Assembly (NCBI RefSeq): GCF_013409645.1
Contig: NZ_JACCBG010000001.1
Coordinates: 1 to 64,000, forward strand
Length of the DNA stretch: 64,000 nucleotides
Direction of reading: 5' to 3'
Source: Nocardioides panaciterrulae
GTDB taxonomy: Bacteria; Actinomycetota; Actinomycetes; Propionibacteriales; Nocardioidaceae
Part shown: positions 22,278-32,685 of the stretch, one piece after another
Position numbering within the stretch: the first letter of the stretch is position 1
Layout: each line of letters begins with the position of its first letter
Made by a program: the position numbers and the translations under genes
The notes under the pieces: generated by a model
The model's database searches: none
Told to the model about the DNA's origin: nothing
The model's input: the letters and a program-made list of their open reading frames with translations, nothing else

Positions 22278-23730
22278 ACAAGCCGATCCGCACGATCTCG
22301 CTGTTCTGCCTGCTGCTGTTCCTGGCGCTGATGATCAACGCGACCTACCTGCAGTACTGGAAGGCCGGCGCCCTGAACGACGACCCGCGCAACCGGCGGG
22401 TGATCACGGCGGCGTTCTCCCGCGAGCGCGGGGCGATCCTCGTCGGCCGCGACCCGGTGGCGCAGAGCGTGAAGTCCGGCGACCGCTACAAGTACCAGCG
22501 CAAGTACCCCAAGCCGTTCGAGTACGCCCCGCTGACCGGGTTCTTCTCCTTCTACAGCCAGACCGGCGTGGAGCAGACCGAGAACGACGTGCTCTCCGGT
22601 GACGACTCCAAGCTGTTCGTCAACAACCTCGTGGGCCTGCTCAGCAACGACTCCGCCAAGGGCGGCAACGTGGAGCTGACCATCGACCCGGCCGCCCAGG
22701 ACGCCGCGTGGAACGGCCTGAAGGCGCTCGGCCCGAACGTCCAGGGCGCGGTGGTGGCCATCGAGCCGAACACCGGCAAGATCCTCGCGATGACGTCGAC
22801 GCCGACCTACGACCCCAACAAGCTGGCCTCCCACGACCTGTCCTCGGTCCTGCAGACCTACTCCCGACTCCAGAAGGACCCCGCCCAGCCGATGATCAAC
22901 CGGGCGATCCAGACCGTGCTGCCGCCCGGCTCGACGTTCAAGCTCGTCACCGCCTCGGCCGCGCTGGAGAGCGGGAACTTCGACCCGCAGTCGCGGGTGC
23001 CCGGCGGGACCTCCCTGGACCTGCCGCAGACCAGCAAGGACCTGCACAACGAGAACGGCGTCAGCTGCGGCGGCAGCCAGATCACGCTGACCCGGGCGCT
23101 CGACGTGTCCTGCAACGTCTCGTTCGGGTGGCTCGGCCTGCAGATCGGCGGCGACGCCCTGCGCCAGCAGGCCCAGAAGTACGGCTTCGGCCAGCACTAC
23201 TTCGACGACCTCCCGCAGCAGGCCATCAGTCGCTTCCCCTCCGGCGACCTGGCGCCGCCGTTCGAGGCGTACTCCGCGATCGGCCAGTACGAGGTGGCCG
23301 CCACCCCGCTGCAGATGGCGATGGTCGGCGCCGGCATCGCCAACCGGGGCACGGTGATGAAGCCCTACCTCGTCGACGAGGTCCAGTCCTCCGACTACGA
23401 CGTCCTCGACAAGACCCAGCCCTCGGAGCTGTCCAAGGCGGTCTCGCCGCAGACGGCCGCCGAGCTGACCCAGATGATGGTCTCGGTCGTCGACCAGGGC
23501 ACCGGCACCCCCGCCCAGATCCCCGGGATCTCCGTGGCCGGCAAGACCGGCACCGCCCAGTCGACGCCCTCGCGGCCGCCGTACGCCTGGTTCGTCTCCT
23601 TCGCCCCGGCCAACGACGCCAAGGTGGCGGTGGCGGTGCTGGTGCAGTCCAGCGACACCGCGCGCAGCGAGATCGCCGGCAGCGCGCTGTGCGCGCCGAT
23701 CGCCAAGGCCGTCATGCAGGCGGTGCTCCA

Positions 23731-23734
<4 letters not shown>
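22274..23734 (+). CDS. pbpA: Class B penicillin-binding protein PbpA
   Basis: 486 residues from ATG 22274 (ATGA overlap with rodA). Membrane anchor at ~5-25, an N-terminal dimerisation module, and the transpeptidase with PPGSTFK (Ser-x-x-Lys), SCNVS (Ser-x-Asn) and GKTGTAQ. It cross-links peptidoglycan outside the membrane, with RodA as glycosyltransferase partner. Length and order match actinobacterial PbpA. Confidence 0.94.
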
Positions 23735-25322
<1,588 letters not shown>

Positions 25323-25323
<1 letters not shown>

Positions 25324-27146
25324 TGAGCAACCCGCAGCCGACCCTGGTCGGCGGACGCTACGAGCTCGGCGAGCTGCTCGGCCGCGGCGGGATGGCCGAG
25401 GTCCGCAAGGGCATCGACACCCGGCTCGGGCGCGTGGTGGCGGTCAAGCGGCTGCGCACCGATCTCGCCAGCGACGCCACCTTCCAGGCCCGGTTCCGCC
25501 GCGAGGCCCAGTCCTCGGCCTCGCTGAACCACCCCGCGATCGTCGCGGTCTACGACACGGGTGAGGAGTACGCCGAGGAGGACGGTCACGGGGTCGCCCA
25601 GCCCTACATCGTGATGGAGTTCGTCGCCGGCCGCACGCTGCGCGACATCCTGCGCGAGGGCCGCAAGATCCTCCCCGAACGGGCGTTGGAGATCACCAGC
25701 GGCGTGCTCTCGGCGCTGGACTACAGCCACCGCGCGGGCATCATCCACCGCGACATCAAGCCCGGCAACGTGATGCTCACGCCCAGTGGCGACGTCAAGG
25801 TGATGGACTTCGGCATCGCCCGGGCGATCAGCGACGCCTCCTCGACGATGACCCAGACCGCGGCGGTGGTCGGCACCGCGCAGTACCTCTCCCCCGAGCA
25901 GGCCCGGGGCGAGACGGTCGACTCGCGCTCCGACGTCTACTCCGCGGGCTGCCTGCTCTACGAGCTGCTGACCGGGCGGCCGCCGTTCGTGGGCGACAGT
26001 CCCGTGGCCGTCGCCTACCAGCACGTCCGCGAGCCCGCGGCGCCGCCGTCGGACCACGACACCGACCTGCCCCCCGAGATCGACGCGATCGTGATGAAGG
26101 CGCTCGCCAAGCGCCTCGAGGACCGCTACCAGTCCGCGGCGGCGATGCGCAGCGACATCGAGCGCTACCTGGCCGGCCGGCCGGTGCACGCGGTGGTGCC
26201 GCCGGCGCCGCCGACCTCGGTCATCGCGCCGGTGGAGGCCGCGGCCGACGCGACCGCGGTGCGGGCCGCCGTACCCCCCGAGGAGCCGGCGGGCCGCGGC
26301 CCGCGCACCGGCCTGCTGGTCGGGCTCGGGCTGCTGCTCCTGGTGCTCATCGCCGCGGCGGTGTTCCTGGTGCCGAAGCTGTTCAACAGCCCGCCGGACC
26401 AGGTCCGGGTGCCGTCGGTGACCGGGTTGAGCGAGAAGAAGGCGCGCGCCGAGATCGGCGACGCGGGCCTGGGCATCGGCAACGTCGACTACCAGTCCGA
26501 CGACAGCGTGAAGAAGAACCAGGTCATCAGCCAGGACCCCGACCCCACCAAGGACGCCTACGTGGCCCCGGGCTCCGACGTGGACCTGGTGGTGTCCACC
26601 GGCAAGCCGCTGATCAGCGTGCCGTCGGTCGTCGGGCTCGACCGCGCCGCAGCCGCCTCCACGCTCCGGGGCGACAACCTCCGGGTCACGTTCTCGATGA
26701 GGGACTCCGACGATCCCCGCGGCCAGGCGCTCTCCACCGACCCGGCCCCGGGCCAGAGCGTGCCCGAGGGCACCAAGGTGACCGTCTACTGGTCCGACGG
26801 CCCCGAGACGGTGCCGGCCGTGGTCGGCATGGACCGCAAGGCCGCCGAGCAGGCGATCCGGGACGCCGGCTTCACCCCCGACGTCGTCAAGACCTCCGAC
26901 ACCACCAAGCCCGAGGGCACGGTCATCCGGCAGAGCCCGAAGCGCGGGGAGAAGGCCAGCCAGGGCTCGACGGTGACGCTGGTGGTCTCCAGCTTCCAGC
27001 AGCCCAGCGAGTCGCCGTCGCCGACCGGCTCGCCGTCCGCGTCGCCCACCGGGCCCCCGTCCGGTCCGCCGACCACGTCCCCGCCGCTGCCGACCGGGCC
27101 GCCGAGCCCCACCGGCCGGCGGTCGGCGCCGGGTCGGGCGCACTGA
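25323..27146 (+). CDS. pknB: Ser/Thr kinase PknB with PASTA domains
   Basis: 607 residues from ATG 25323 (TGATG overlap). Kinase domain ~11-275: GRGGMAEVRKG, VVAVKRLR, IIHRDIKPGNVM, VMDFGIARAIS, TQTAAVVGTAQYLSPE with the activation-loop threonines. Membrane helix ~335-356, then three PASTA domains beginning VRVPSVTGLSEKKARAEI, ISVPSVVGLDRAAAAS and ETVPAVVGMDRKAAEQ, and a Pro/Ser tail. PASTA domains sense muropeptides or lipid II; the mycobacterial protein has four, so one fewer is present here. Confidence 0.94.
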
Positions 27147-27167
27147 CGCCGGCCGCGGCCGGGCGGG

Positions 27168-27956
27168 TCAGTTGTCGAGCGGCTTGGCGTAGTTGAGGTC
27201 GAGGAGCCCGTCGTACGCCGGGGCCGTGATGTCGGATTCCAGCTGCAGGTCCCAGCCGACCGAGATCGTGGGGTCGGCGGCCTGCGCGCGGTAGAGCTGC
27301 AGGTAGGGGTTGCCGTCGATGGCGCCGAGCAACGCGGCCTGGTCGCCGACCGCGGAGATCACGTAGGGCTGGGAGTAGGGCACGCCCTGCAGCTGGACGG
27401 CGTTCCCCTCGCACTTGATGCCGGTGGTGCTGACGATCCGCTGGCCCTGGACGGTGACCGCGGTGGCCCCGGCCGTCCACATCGCGTTGACGACGGCCTG
27501 GATGTCCTGCTGGTGCACGACGAGGTACTTCAGGTCGCGGGTGGTGGAGTTGATGACGTCCTCGGGGGCGTCGGACAGCGTGACCGTGACCCCGGGGCCG
27601 GAGCGCGGGACCAGCCCGGCGGGGTCCTTGAGCTTCTCGATGCGCCGCTGGGAGCGCTGGACGTCGCGGTCGTTGACCGCGTCGGTCAGCGAGACGACCT
27701 CGGAGTTGAGGTCCTTCACGCGCTGCTCGAGGTGCTGGTAGTCCCGGGCCTCCCCGCTGACCAGCGAGGAGAGGTTGGTGTAACGCCCCGGACGCAGGTC
27801 GGTGCCCTCGCTGTTCGCGGCGCTCACCACGAACAGGCCCCCGCACAGCAGCAGGACCAGCGGGGTGCCGATCCGCCACGCTCGCCAGCCCCGTCGCGGA
27901 CGGCGGGGGGCTGGGGCCTCGTCGTCGGCGGGCCGCGCGTGGGAACCGGGTGTCAC
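27168..27956 (-). CDS. DUF881 family membrane-anchored protein
   Basis: 262 residues from GTG 27956, chosen because a TACCTT -10-like hexamer lies 7 nt upstream (leaderless); GTG/ATG 27995 would add 13 residues. A basic N-terminus, one membrane helix (~28-47), a coiled coil (DYQHLEQRVKDLNSEVVSLT) and the DUF881 domain (GPGVTVTLSDAPEDVINSTT; VNAMWTAGATAVTVQGQRIV; PYVISAVGDQAALLGAI). The same family sits between pknB and crgA in mycobacteria; its role is unknown but division-linked by context. Confidence 0.85.
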   Translation of the reverse strand: MTPGSHARPADDEAPAPRRPRRGWRAWRIGTPLVLLLCGGLFVVSAANSEGTDLRPGRYTNLSSLVSGEARDYQHLEQRVKDLNSEVVSLTDAVNDRDVQRSQRRIEKLKDPAGLVPRSGPGVTVTLSDAPEDVINSTTRDLKYLVVHQQDIQAVVNAMWTAGATAVTVQGQRIVSTTGIKCEGNAVQLQGVPYSQPYVISAVGDQAALLGAIDGNPYLQLYRAQAADPTISVGWDLQLESDITAPAYDGLLDLNYAKPLDN

Positions 27957-28049
27957 GCGGACTAAGGTAGCCCGAAACCCGTGGCGCTGCGCCACTGGTG
28001 CTAGCCGATATCCCGGCCCCGCCGGGGGCCGTCACCGAGGAGCGATCTC

Positions 28050-28517
28050 GTGTCCAAGCCGAAGGCCAAGCAGCCGGACTACCTCAACTCGACCCGCGGA
28101 CCCGTGGTGTCCGCACGCTTCGTGGCCGTCCTGGTCCTGGTGGTCCTCGGCATCGCGTGGATGGCCTACTACTACGCCGCGGTGCGGGTCGACCCCACCG
28201 CGGTCCCCGCGCCGAAGCCGGGCAGCCCCTCCTGGATGGCCGACCTGGGTGACTGGAACTACCTGATCGGCTTCGGGCTGCTCTTCCTCGGCCTGGTGCT
28301 CGCCGCGCACCCGAGCACGCCGCTGGGCCGGGGCAGCGGGGTCGTGGTGGGCATGCTCGGCTGCTTCGTGCTCGGGCTGCTGTGGATCTGCACGTTCTAC
28401 GTGATCAGCAACGACATCAGCGCGCTGCCGGTCTTCGACGACCTGGGCCAGCGGAACCTGCTGGTCGGCATCGGCTTCATGGCCGTCGGCTTCGTCTACG
28501 CCACCCGGTGGGAGTGA
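28050..28517 (+). CDS. crgA: CrgA-type cell division protein, internally duplicated
   Basis: 155 residues from GTG 28050 (GAGGAG 7 nt upstream). Classical CrgA is ~90 residues with two membrane helices and a WN-containing loop. Here the first half (VLVLVVLGIAWMAYYYAAVR; WMADLGDWNYLIGFGLLFLG) matches one CrgA unit, and the second (VGMLGCFVLGLLWICTFYVI; LGQRNLLVGIGFMAVGFVYA then TRWE) repeats the pattern, giving four helices. CrgA recruits FtsI/FtsZ partners to the septum. Confidence 0.8.
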   Translation: MSKPKAKQPDYLNSTRGPVVSARFVAVLVLVVLGIAWMAYYYAAVRVDPTAVPAPKPGSPSWMADLGDWNYLIGFGLLFLGLVLAAHPSTPLGRGSGVVVGMLGCFVLGLLWICTFYVISNDISALPVFDDLGQRNLLVGIGFMAVGFVYATRWE

Positions 28518-28586
28518 CCCGCCGGTCCGGGCGCTGACCCGCTGTTGTCGACACCCGCCCAGCGCCGTGTAGGCCACCTCACAGGT

Positions 28587-28771
28587 TTGTCCACGACATG
28601 TGGACGACCGCGGGCCTCATCCACAGCGGCGGCGGCCGGGGCCCGACCTTGTCCACAGGCTGCCACCTGGAACCGCCGGACCGTTCGTCAGAATGGTCCG
28701 GCGGTTTTGCACATTGTGGATAACTCCTGTGGAGAACTACATCGATGTGATTCTCCACAGACGTCTCCACA
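28587..28771. other. DnaA-box cluster downstream of crgA
   Basis: Eight DnaA-box-like 9-mers in 185 bp. Plus strand: 28587-28595 (TTGTCCACG), 28617-28625 (TCATCCACA), 28649-28657 (TTGTCCACA), 28751-28759 (TTCTCCACA), 28763-28771 (GTCTCCACA). Minus strand: 28599-28607 (TCGTCCACA), 28715-28723 (TTATCCACA, perfect), 28728-28736 (TTCTCCACA). Orientation is mixed. The density exceeds that in the dnaA-dnaN gap. Confidence 0.8.
28671..28708 (+). terminator. Rho-independent-type terminator after crgA
   Basis: AACCGCCGGACCGTTC (28671-28686) pairs with GAATGGTCCGGCGGTT (28691-28706), a 16-bp stem (one G-T) with loop GTCA, followed by TT. It lies ~150 bp after the crgA stop, in the middle of the DnaA-box cluster. 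Confidence 0.75.
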
Positions 28772-28979
28772 GTTGTGCATCAACCCTCCCGAGGATGGCG
28801 GAGCACCGACGCCATGAGAAGGACGCTTCCCCCAGATCGGGTATGCGGAAACGGCAGGTGACCGTCTGGTCTGGTCCGGTCCGGTCCTCCGGGGGACGGC
28901 GGCCGGCTGGCGGGACGGCGGCTGGCGGGGGCGGCGGCTGGCCGTGGGCCCGGGGCGCGCGTGGGTGGGCGCGAGCGGA
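28772..28979. other. Intergenic, nothing recognised
   Basis: GC-rich filler between the DnaA-box cluster and the long palindrome. It contains short GGCGGC/GGCTGG repeats around 28900-28945 but no convincing gene, promoter or hairpin. Confidence 0.5.
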
Positions 28980-29029
28980 GGGTGCCTCCGCGGTTTGAAC
29001 ATACATTTGTTCAAACCGCGGAGGCACCC
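28980..29029. terminator. Perfect 21-bp inverted repeat, likely bidirectional terminator
   Basis: GGGTGCCTCCGCGGTTTGAA-C (28980-29000) is perfectly complementary to 29009-29029, with an A/T-rich 8-nt loop ATACATTT. It sits 41 bp after the stop of the rhomboid gene on the minus strand, in the convergent gap with crgA. The lack of a T-tract and the unusual perfection leave other roles open. Confidence 0.6.
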
Positions 29030-29069
29030 CCTGCGCAGCCTCGGCCCCCGAGTCGCCGCCGGAGCCGGC

Positions 29070-29987
29070 TCAGCCCAGGACCGCGGTCCGGGCGAGGACC
29101 GCGACGACCAGCCCCACGCCGACCGCACCGAGTCCGGCGGTCTGCCACAGCACCCGGCGCGGGCGCGGGGACCAGGCCAGGATCGCGGCGATCAGGGCGC
29201 CGCCGAGGAAGCCGCCGAGATGCCCCTGCCAGGAGATGTTGGGCGAGGTGACGGTGATGACGAAGTTGATGCCGATCCACAGGAGGATCTGCTGAGGATT
29301 CGCGCGCACCTTGATCGCGAGCACCAGCAGGGCGCCCATCAGGCCGAAGATGGCCCCCGAGGCGCCGAGCGTGGCGCCGTGCGGGGGTGAGAACCAGTAG
29401 GCCATGGTGGAGCCGGCCAGCGCGGAGAGCAGGTAGAGCGCGAGGAACCGCGCGCGCCCGATGGCCATCTCGAGCTGGGGGCCGAGGAACCACAGGGCCA
29501 GCATGTTGAAGCCGATGTGCCAGATCTCGACGTGCGTGAACGCACTGGTGAGCAGCTGCCACCAGGCGCCGTCGCTGACGCCCGGGTACCAGTGGCCGTC
29601 CCCCGGCGGGTTGGTCCCCAGCGCACACGCCTGCTGGGAGAAGAGCGGGTAGGCGCGGCTGGGGTAGGCGTTCGAGCCGCACACGCCGGTCGGCAGCAGC
29701 ATCAGCCGGTTGAGCAGGGTGCTGGCCGCACCCCCGGTCGCCAGCACCAGCAGCCACACCGCGGCGTTGATCGCGATCAGCACCATCGAGGTCAGGCCGG
29801 GGTTGCCCGGCCGGAGCCCGCCGTACGCCGTGCGCCCGCTGCGCGTGGTCCGGGCGCCCTCGTCGATGCACTGCGGGCACTGGAAGCCCACCGCGGCGTC
29901 GCGCATGCAGTCCGGGCAGATCGGCCGGCCGCAGCGCTGGCAGGTGACGTAGGTCTCGCGACCGGGGTGCCGGTAGCAGGTGGGCAC
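29070..29987 (-). CDS. Rhomboid family intramembrane serine protease
   Basis: 305 residues from GTG 29987. The N-terminus is a B-box-like zinc finger (CYRHPGRETYVTCQRCGRPI, then CPDCM and FQCPQC), followed by six or seven membrane helices. Rhomboid motifs: HIGFNMLALWFLG (His/Asn), LGASGAIFG (catalytic Ser), and WQGHLGGFLGG (catalytic His). It cleaves membrane proteins within the bilayer; substrates are unknown. The gene is close to ppiA, as in other actinobacteria. Confidence 0.92.
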   Translation of the reverse strand: MPTCYRHPGRETYVTCQRCGRPICPDCMRDAAVGFQCPQCIDEGARTTRSGRTAYGGLRPGNPGLTSMVLIAINAAVWLLVLATGGAASTLLNRLMLLPTGVCGSNAYPSRAYPLFSQQACALGTNPPGDGHWYPGVSDGAWWQLLTSAFTHVEIWHIGFNMLALWFLGPQLEMAIGRARFLALYLLSALAGSTMAYWFSPPHGATLGASGAIFGLMGALLVLAIKVRANPQQILLWIGINFVITVTSPNISWQGHLGGFLGGALIAAILAWSPRPRRVLWQTAGLGAVGVGLVVAVLARTAVLG

Positions 29988-30010
29988 CCCGGTCGGGGTC
30001 GGGCTGCTGT

Positions 30011-30523
30011 TCAGGAGCGCACGACCTCGACGTGCTCGATGACCACAGCCTCGGTGGGACGGTCGCCCGGGCCGGTCGGCGCGGTGCCGATCGCGTCGAC
30101 GACGTCGCGGGAGGCCTGGTCGGCCACCTCACCGAAGATCGTGTGCTTGAAGTTCAGCCAGGTGGTGGCGCCCAGGGTGATGAAGAACTGCGAGCCGTTG
30201 GTGCCCGGACCGGCGTTCGCCATCGCGAGCAGGTAGGGCTTGTCGAAGGTCAGCTCGGGGTGCGGCTCGTCCTTGAAGGTGTAGCCCGGGCCGCCGGTGC
30301 CGGTGCCCAGCGGGCAACCGCCCTGGATCATGAAGCCCTCGATCACCCGGTGGAAGCCCAGGCCGTCGTAGAACGGGCCGCTCCTCCCGTTGCCGGCGTC
30401 GTAGGACTTGGTGCCCTCCGCCAGGCCGGTGAAGTTGGCCACGGTCTCCGGCGCGTGGTCGGGGAACAGGTTGAGCGTGATGTCGCCCTTGTTGGTCTTC
30501 AAGATGGCCTGCAGGTCAGCCAT
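30011..30523 (-). CDS. ppiA: Cyclophilin-type peptidyl-prolyl isomerase
   Basis: 170 residues from ATG 30523 (GAGAGG upstream). Cyclophilin core: TLNLFPDHAPETVANFTGLA, FYDGLGFHRVIEGFMIQGGC, GPGYTFKDE, LAMANAGPGTNGSQFFIT and TWLNFKHTIFGEV, including the catalytic Arg, Phe, Gln and His positions. No signal peptide, so cytoplasmic. Near the origin as in mycobacterial ppiA. Confidence 0.95.
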   Translation of the reverse strand: MADLQAILKTNKGDITLNLFPDHAPETVANFTGLAEGTKSYDAGNGRSGPFYDGLGFHRVIEGFMIQGGCPLGTGTGGPGYTFKDEPHPELTFDKPYLLAMANAGPGTNGSQFFITLGATTWLNFKHTIFGEVADQASRDVVDAIGTAPTGPGDRPTEAVVIEHVEVVRS

Positions 30524-30712
30524 GACTGCCTCTCGCGTGAAGTGGGTACGACGTGGAGGTCGATCCGCATCGATGTCGTGCGACCCCGATCCTCGCACGC
30601 ACGCCAACACCGGTGCCACGAGGTGCTCCCCGAGCCGTACCGGTCGAGGCTGGTTGGGTCGGGCGAGACATGATCGAATGGAAGCCACCGACGATAAGGA
30701 AGTGTCACGCCC

Positions 30713-31603
30713 ATGGGCCTGCGCAAGAAGAAGTCGCTCATCGACCAAGCCTCTGAGTACGTCGAGACCGTGCGCCCACACGTGGAGTCGGCCGCCCAGA
30801 CCGCCGCTGTGACCGCCAAGGCGGCCGCCAAGGAGGCCCGTGAGCGTGCCGTGCCGCTGATCGCGGAGGCTCGTGAGAAGGCCGGCCCCGCGCTGGCCGA
30901 CGCGCGGGTGAAGGCCGCTCCCTACCTCGCCGACGCCCGGGACAAGGCCGCGCCGTACGTCGCCGACGCCCGGGAGAAGGCCGGTCCCTACCTCGCCGAC
31001 GCCCGCGACAAGGCCGGTCCCTACCTCGCCGACGCCCGGGAGAAGGCCGCCCCCTACGTCGCCCAGGCGCGGGAGAAGGCCGGCCCGGCGCTCGCCGACG
31101 CGCGGGAGAAGGCCGGCCCGGCGATCGCCGACGCCCGCGCCAAGGCTGCGCCGGTGCTCGCCGCCGGCGCCGCGGTCGCGACCGAGAAGCTCGCCAAGGG
31201 GGCCGGCTACGCCGCGGCGAAGGCCGACGAGGCTGCGGCCAGGGCGGCCGAGGTCAACGCCGCTCACCAGCAGAAGAAGGGCGGCAAGCTGAAGAAGGTC
31301 GTCCTGATCGGCGCACTCGCGGCCGCGCTGGGCCTGCTGGCCCGCAAGCTGAAGGGTGGCGGCGGCGACAACTGGCAGTCGGCCTACACCCCGGCCCCGG
31401 CGCCCACCCCGGCGCCGAGCCCGGCCCCGGCGTCGCCGGCCGCCCCCATGTCGGGCGCCTCCGGTGACACCGACGACGACACCGGCGGGGCCTCCCCCGA
31501 CGAGGCCGTCGCCGACCAGGTCGACGCGCCGCACCCGGTGACCACGCCGGACGACCCGGCCGAGGTCGTGGACCTCGACGCCGCCCGCGACGACAAGGCC
31601 TGA
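30713..31603 (+). CDS. Ala-rich 11-residue helical-repeat protein with membrane anchor
   Basis: 296 residues from ATG 30713 (AAGGAAG upstream). Residues ~45-155 are about ten tandem 11-residue units of the type AGPYLADAREK, strongly amphipathic and reminiscent of LEA or apolipoprotein helices. Then KLKKVVLIGALAAALGLLAR (membrane helix ~200-218), a Pro/Ala tail and an acidic end. No family is assigned. It may lie along the membrane or bind lipid or DNA; divergent from ppiA. Confidence 0.75.
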   Translation: MGLRKKKSLIDQASEYVETVRPHVESAAQTAAVTAKAAAKEARERAVPLIAEAREKAGPALADARVKAAPYLADARDKAAPYVADAREKAGPYLADARDKAGPYLADAREKAAPYVAQAREKAGPALADAREKAGPAIADARAKAAPVLAAGAAVATEKLAKGAGYAAAKADEAAARAAEVNAAHQQKKGGKLKKVVLIGALAAALGLLARKLKGGGGDNWQSAYTPAPAPTPAPSPAPASPAAPMSGASGDTDDDTGGASPDEAVADQVDAPHPVTTPDDPAEVVDLDAARDDKA

Positions 31604-31635
31604 GCGACGGGGCCTGAGCCACCCGCGGCCGGGCC

Positions 31636-32685
31636 TCAGCTCGGCGTAGGCCGCCTGGACCGGCCGGAGGAGAGATCCTCCGGCCGGTTCTGCTCCACCC
31701 AGGCGTCGATCTGCTCCCACCATCGGTAGAGCCAGTCGATGCGGGCCTCGCGGCCCTCGGGGATCTCGGCGCGGGGGACCTGCCACCAGCGCATGATCAG
31801 CACCTTGTCCATCGGCAGCTCCCGCCACACGTCCGCCACGGTGCGCAGGTGGTCCAGGCCGGTGTGGGCCACCATCACCACGTCGGCGTCGGGTGCGGCG
31901 TCGAGCGCGGCCAGGAAGCCGCCCGGCTTGGGGGCCAGCACGTGGGTCATCTGCTCGGCCCGCCGGGCCATCCGCTCCATGCCCAGCCGGCGCAGCCGGT
32001 CGATGGCGCGCTGACGCCGCTCGGGGGTGAAGTTGCCGCCCTCGGGGAAGATCACGAACGCGTCGTTGTCGTCGAGCCCCTGCGCGAGGCTGGCCACCTG
32101 GCTCTCGAGGTCCTCGCCGTCGCCGGGGTGGGGGGTGATGAACCGCGCCGGGATCCGGTTCAGCAGCACGTCGATCGCCGGGTCCCAGGCCAGGGTGTCC
32201 TTGAGCACGACGCGCGGCTCGCGGGAGTACCAGTGCATCAGCGCGTAGATCAGCGTGAAGGAGTCCCCGGGCCCGGCGTGCCGGCAGCAGACCACCAGCG
32301 GGACGCCCGGGTGGGCGTCCGGCGAGGGCCCGTCGGTGACGATCCGCAGGCCCAGCACCCGCCGCGCCTCCCGGAAGAACACCCACGTCACGCCCTGGAC
32401 GAGGTCGTAGTGGATGCCCTCGAAGTACGGCGTCCGGATCCGCCGGCCGAAGCCCGACGCGAGCCACAGCCCGAGCATCACCACGAGCAGCAGCGACTCG
32501 CAGGTCAGGTAGAGGATCGCCACCCACAGCAACCGCCCGGCGCGCAGCCGGCCGGGGAGGAGCGGGGAGAGGGCCGCGGCCGCGATCAGCCACAGCGGCA
32601 GGGTCACCCACACCAGGCCGGTCAGCGCCACCACGGCCGGGGCGAGGACGAGACGGCGCAGCAGCCAGGTCCCCGGGCCGCTCAC
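31636..32685 (-). CDS. Phospholipid/glycerol acyltransferase family protein
   Basis: 349 residues from GTG 32685, overlapping the patatin stop by 4 bp. The N-terminal third has two or three membrane helices; the catalytic part has CCRHAGPGDS (H-x4-D), a later RFITPHPGDGEDLES and FVIFPEGGNFTPERR (substrate-binding motif III). It should transfer acyl chains to a lipid acceptor at the membrane. Pairing with a patatin phospholipase suggests a lipid-remodelling unit. The acceptor is unknown. Confidence 0.82.
   Translation of the reverse strand: MSGPGTWLLRRLVLAPAVVALTGLVWVTLPLWLIAAAALSPLLPGRLRAGRLLWVAILYLTCESLLLVVMLGLWLASGFGRRIRTPYFEGIHYDLVQGVTWVFFREARRVLGLRIVTDGPSPDAHPGVPLVVCCRHAGPGDSFTLIYALMHWYSREPRVVLKDTLAWDPAIDVLLNRIPARFITPHPGDGEDLESQVASLAQGLDDNDAFVIFPEGGNFTPERRQRAIDRLRRLGMERMARRAEQMTHVLAPKPGGFLAALDAAPDADVVMVAHTGLDHLRTVADVWRELPMDKVLIMRWWQVPRAEIPEGREARIDWLYRWWEQIDAWVEQNRPEDLSSGRSRRPTPS

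Noticed and set aside
28980-29029. Insertion-sequence end or dif-like recombination site
   Set aside because: No transposase nearby, no target duplication, and the arm sequence does not resemble a dif site; kept only as an unexplained palindrome and probable terminator.
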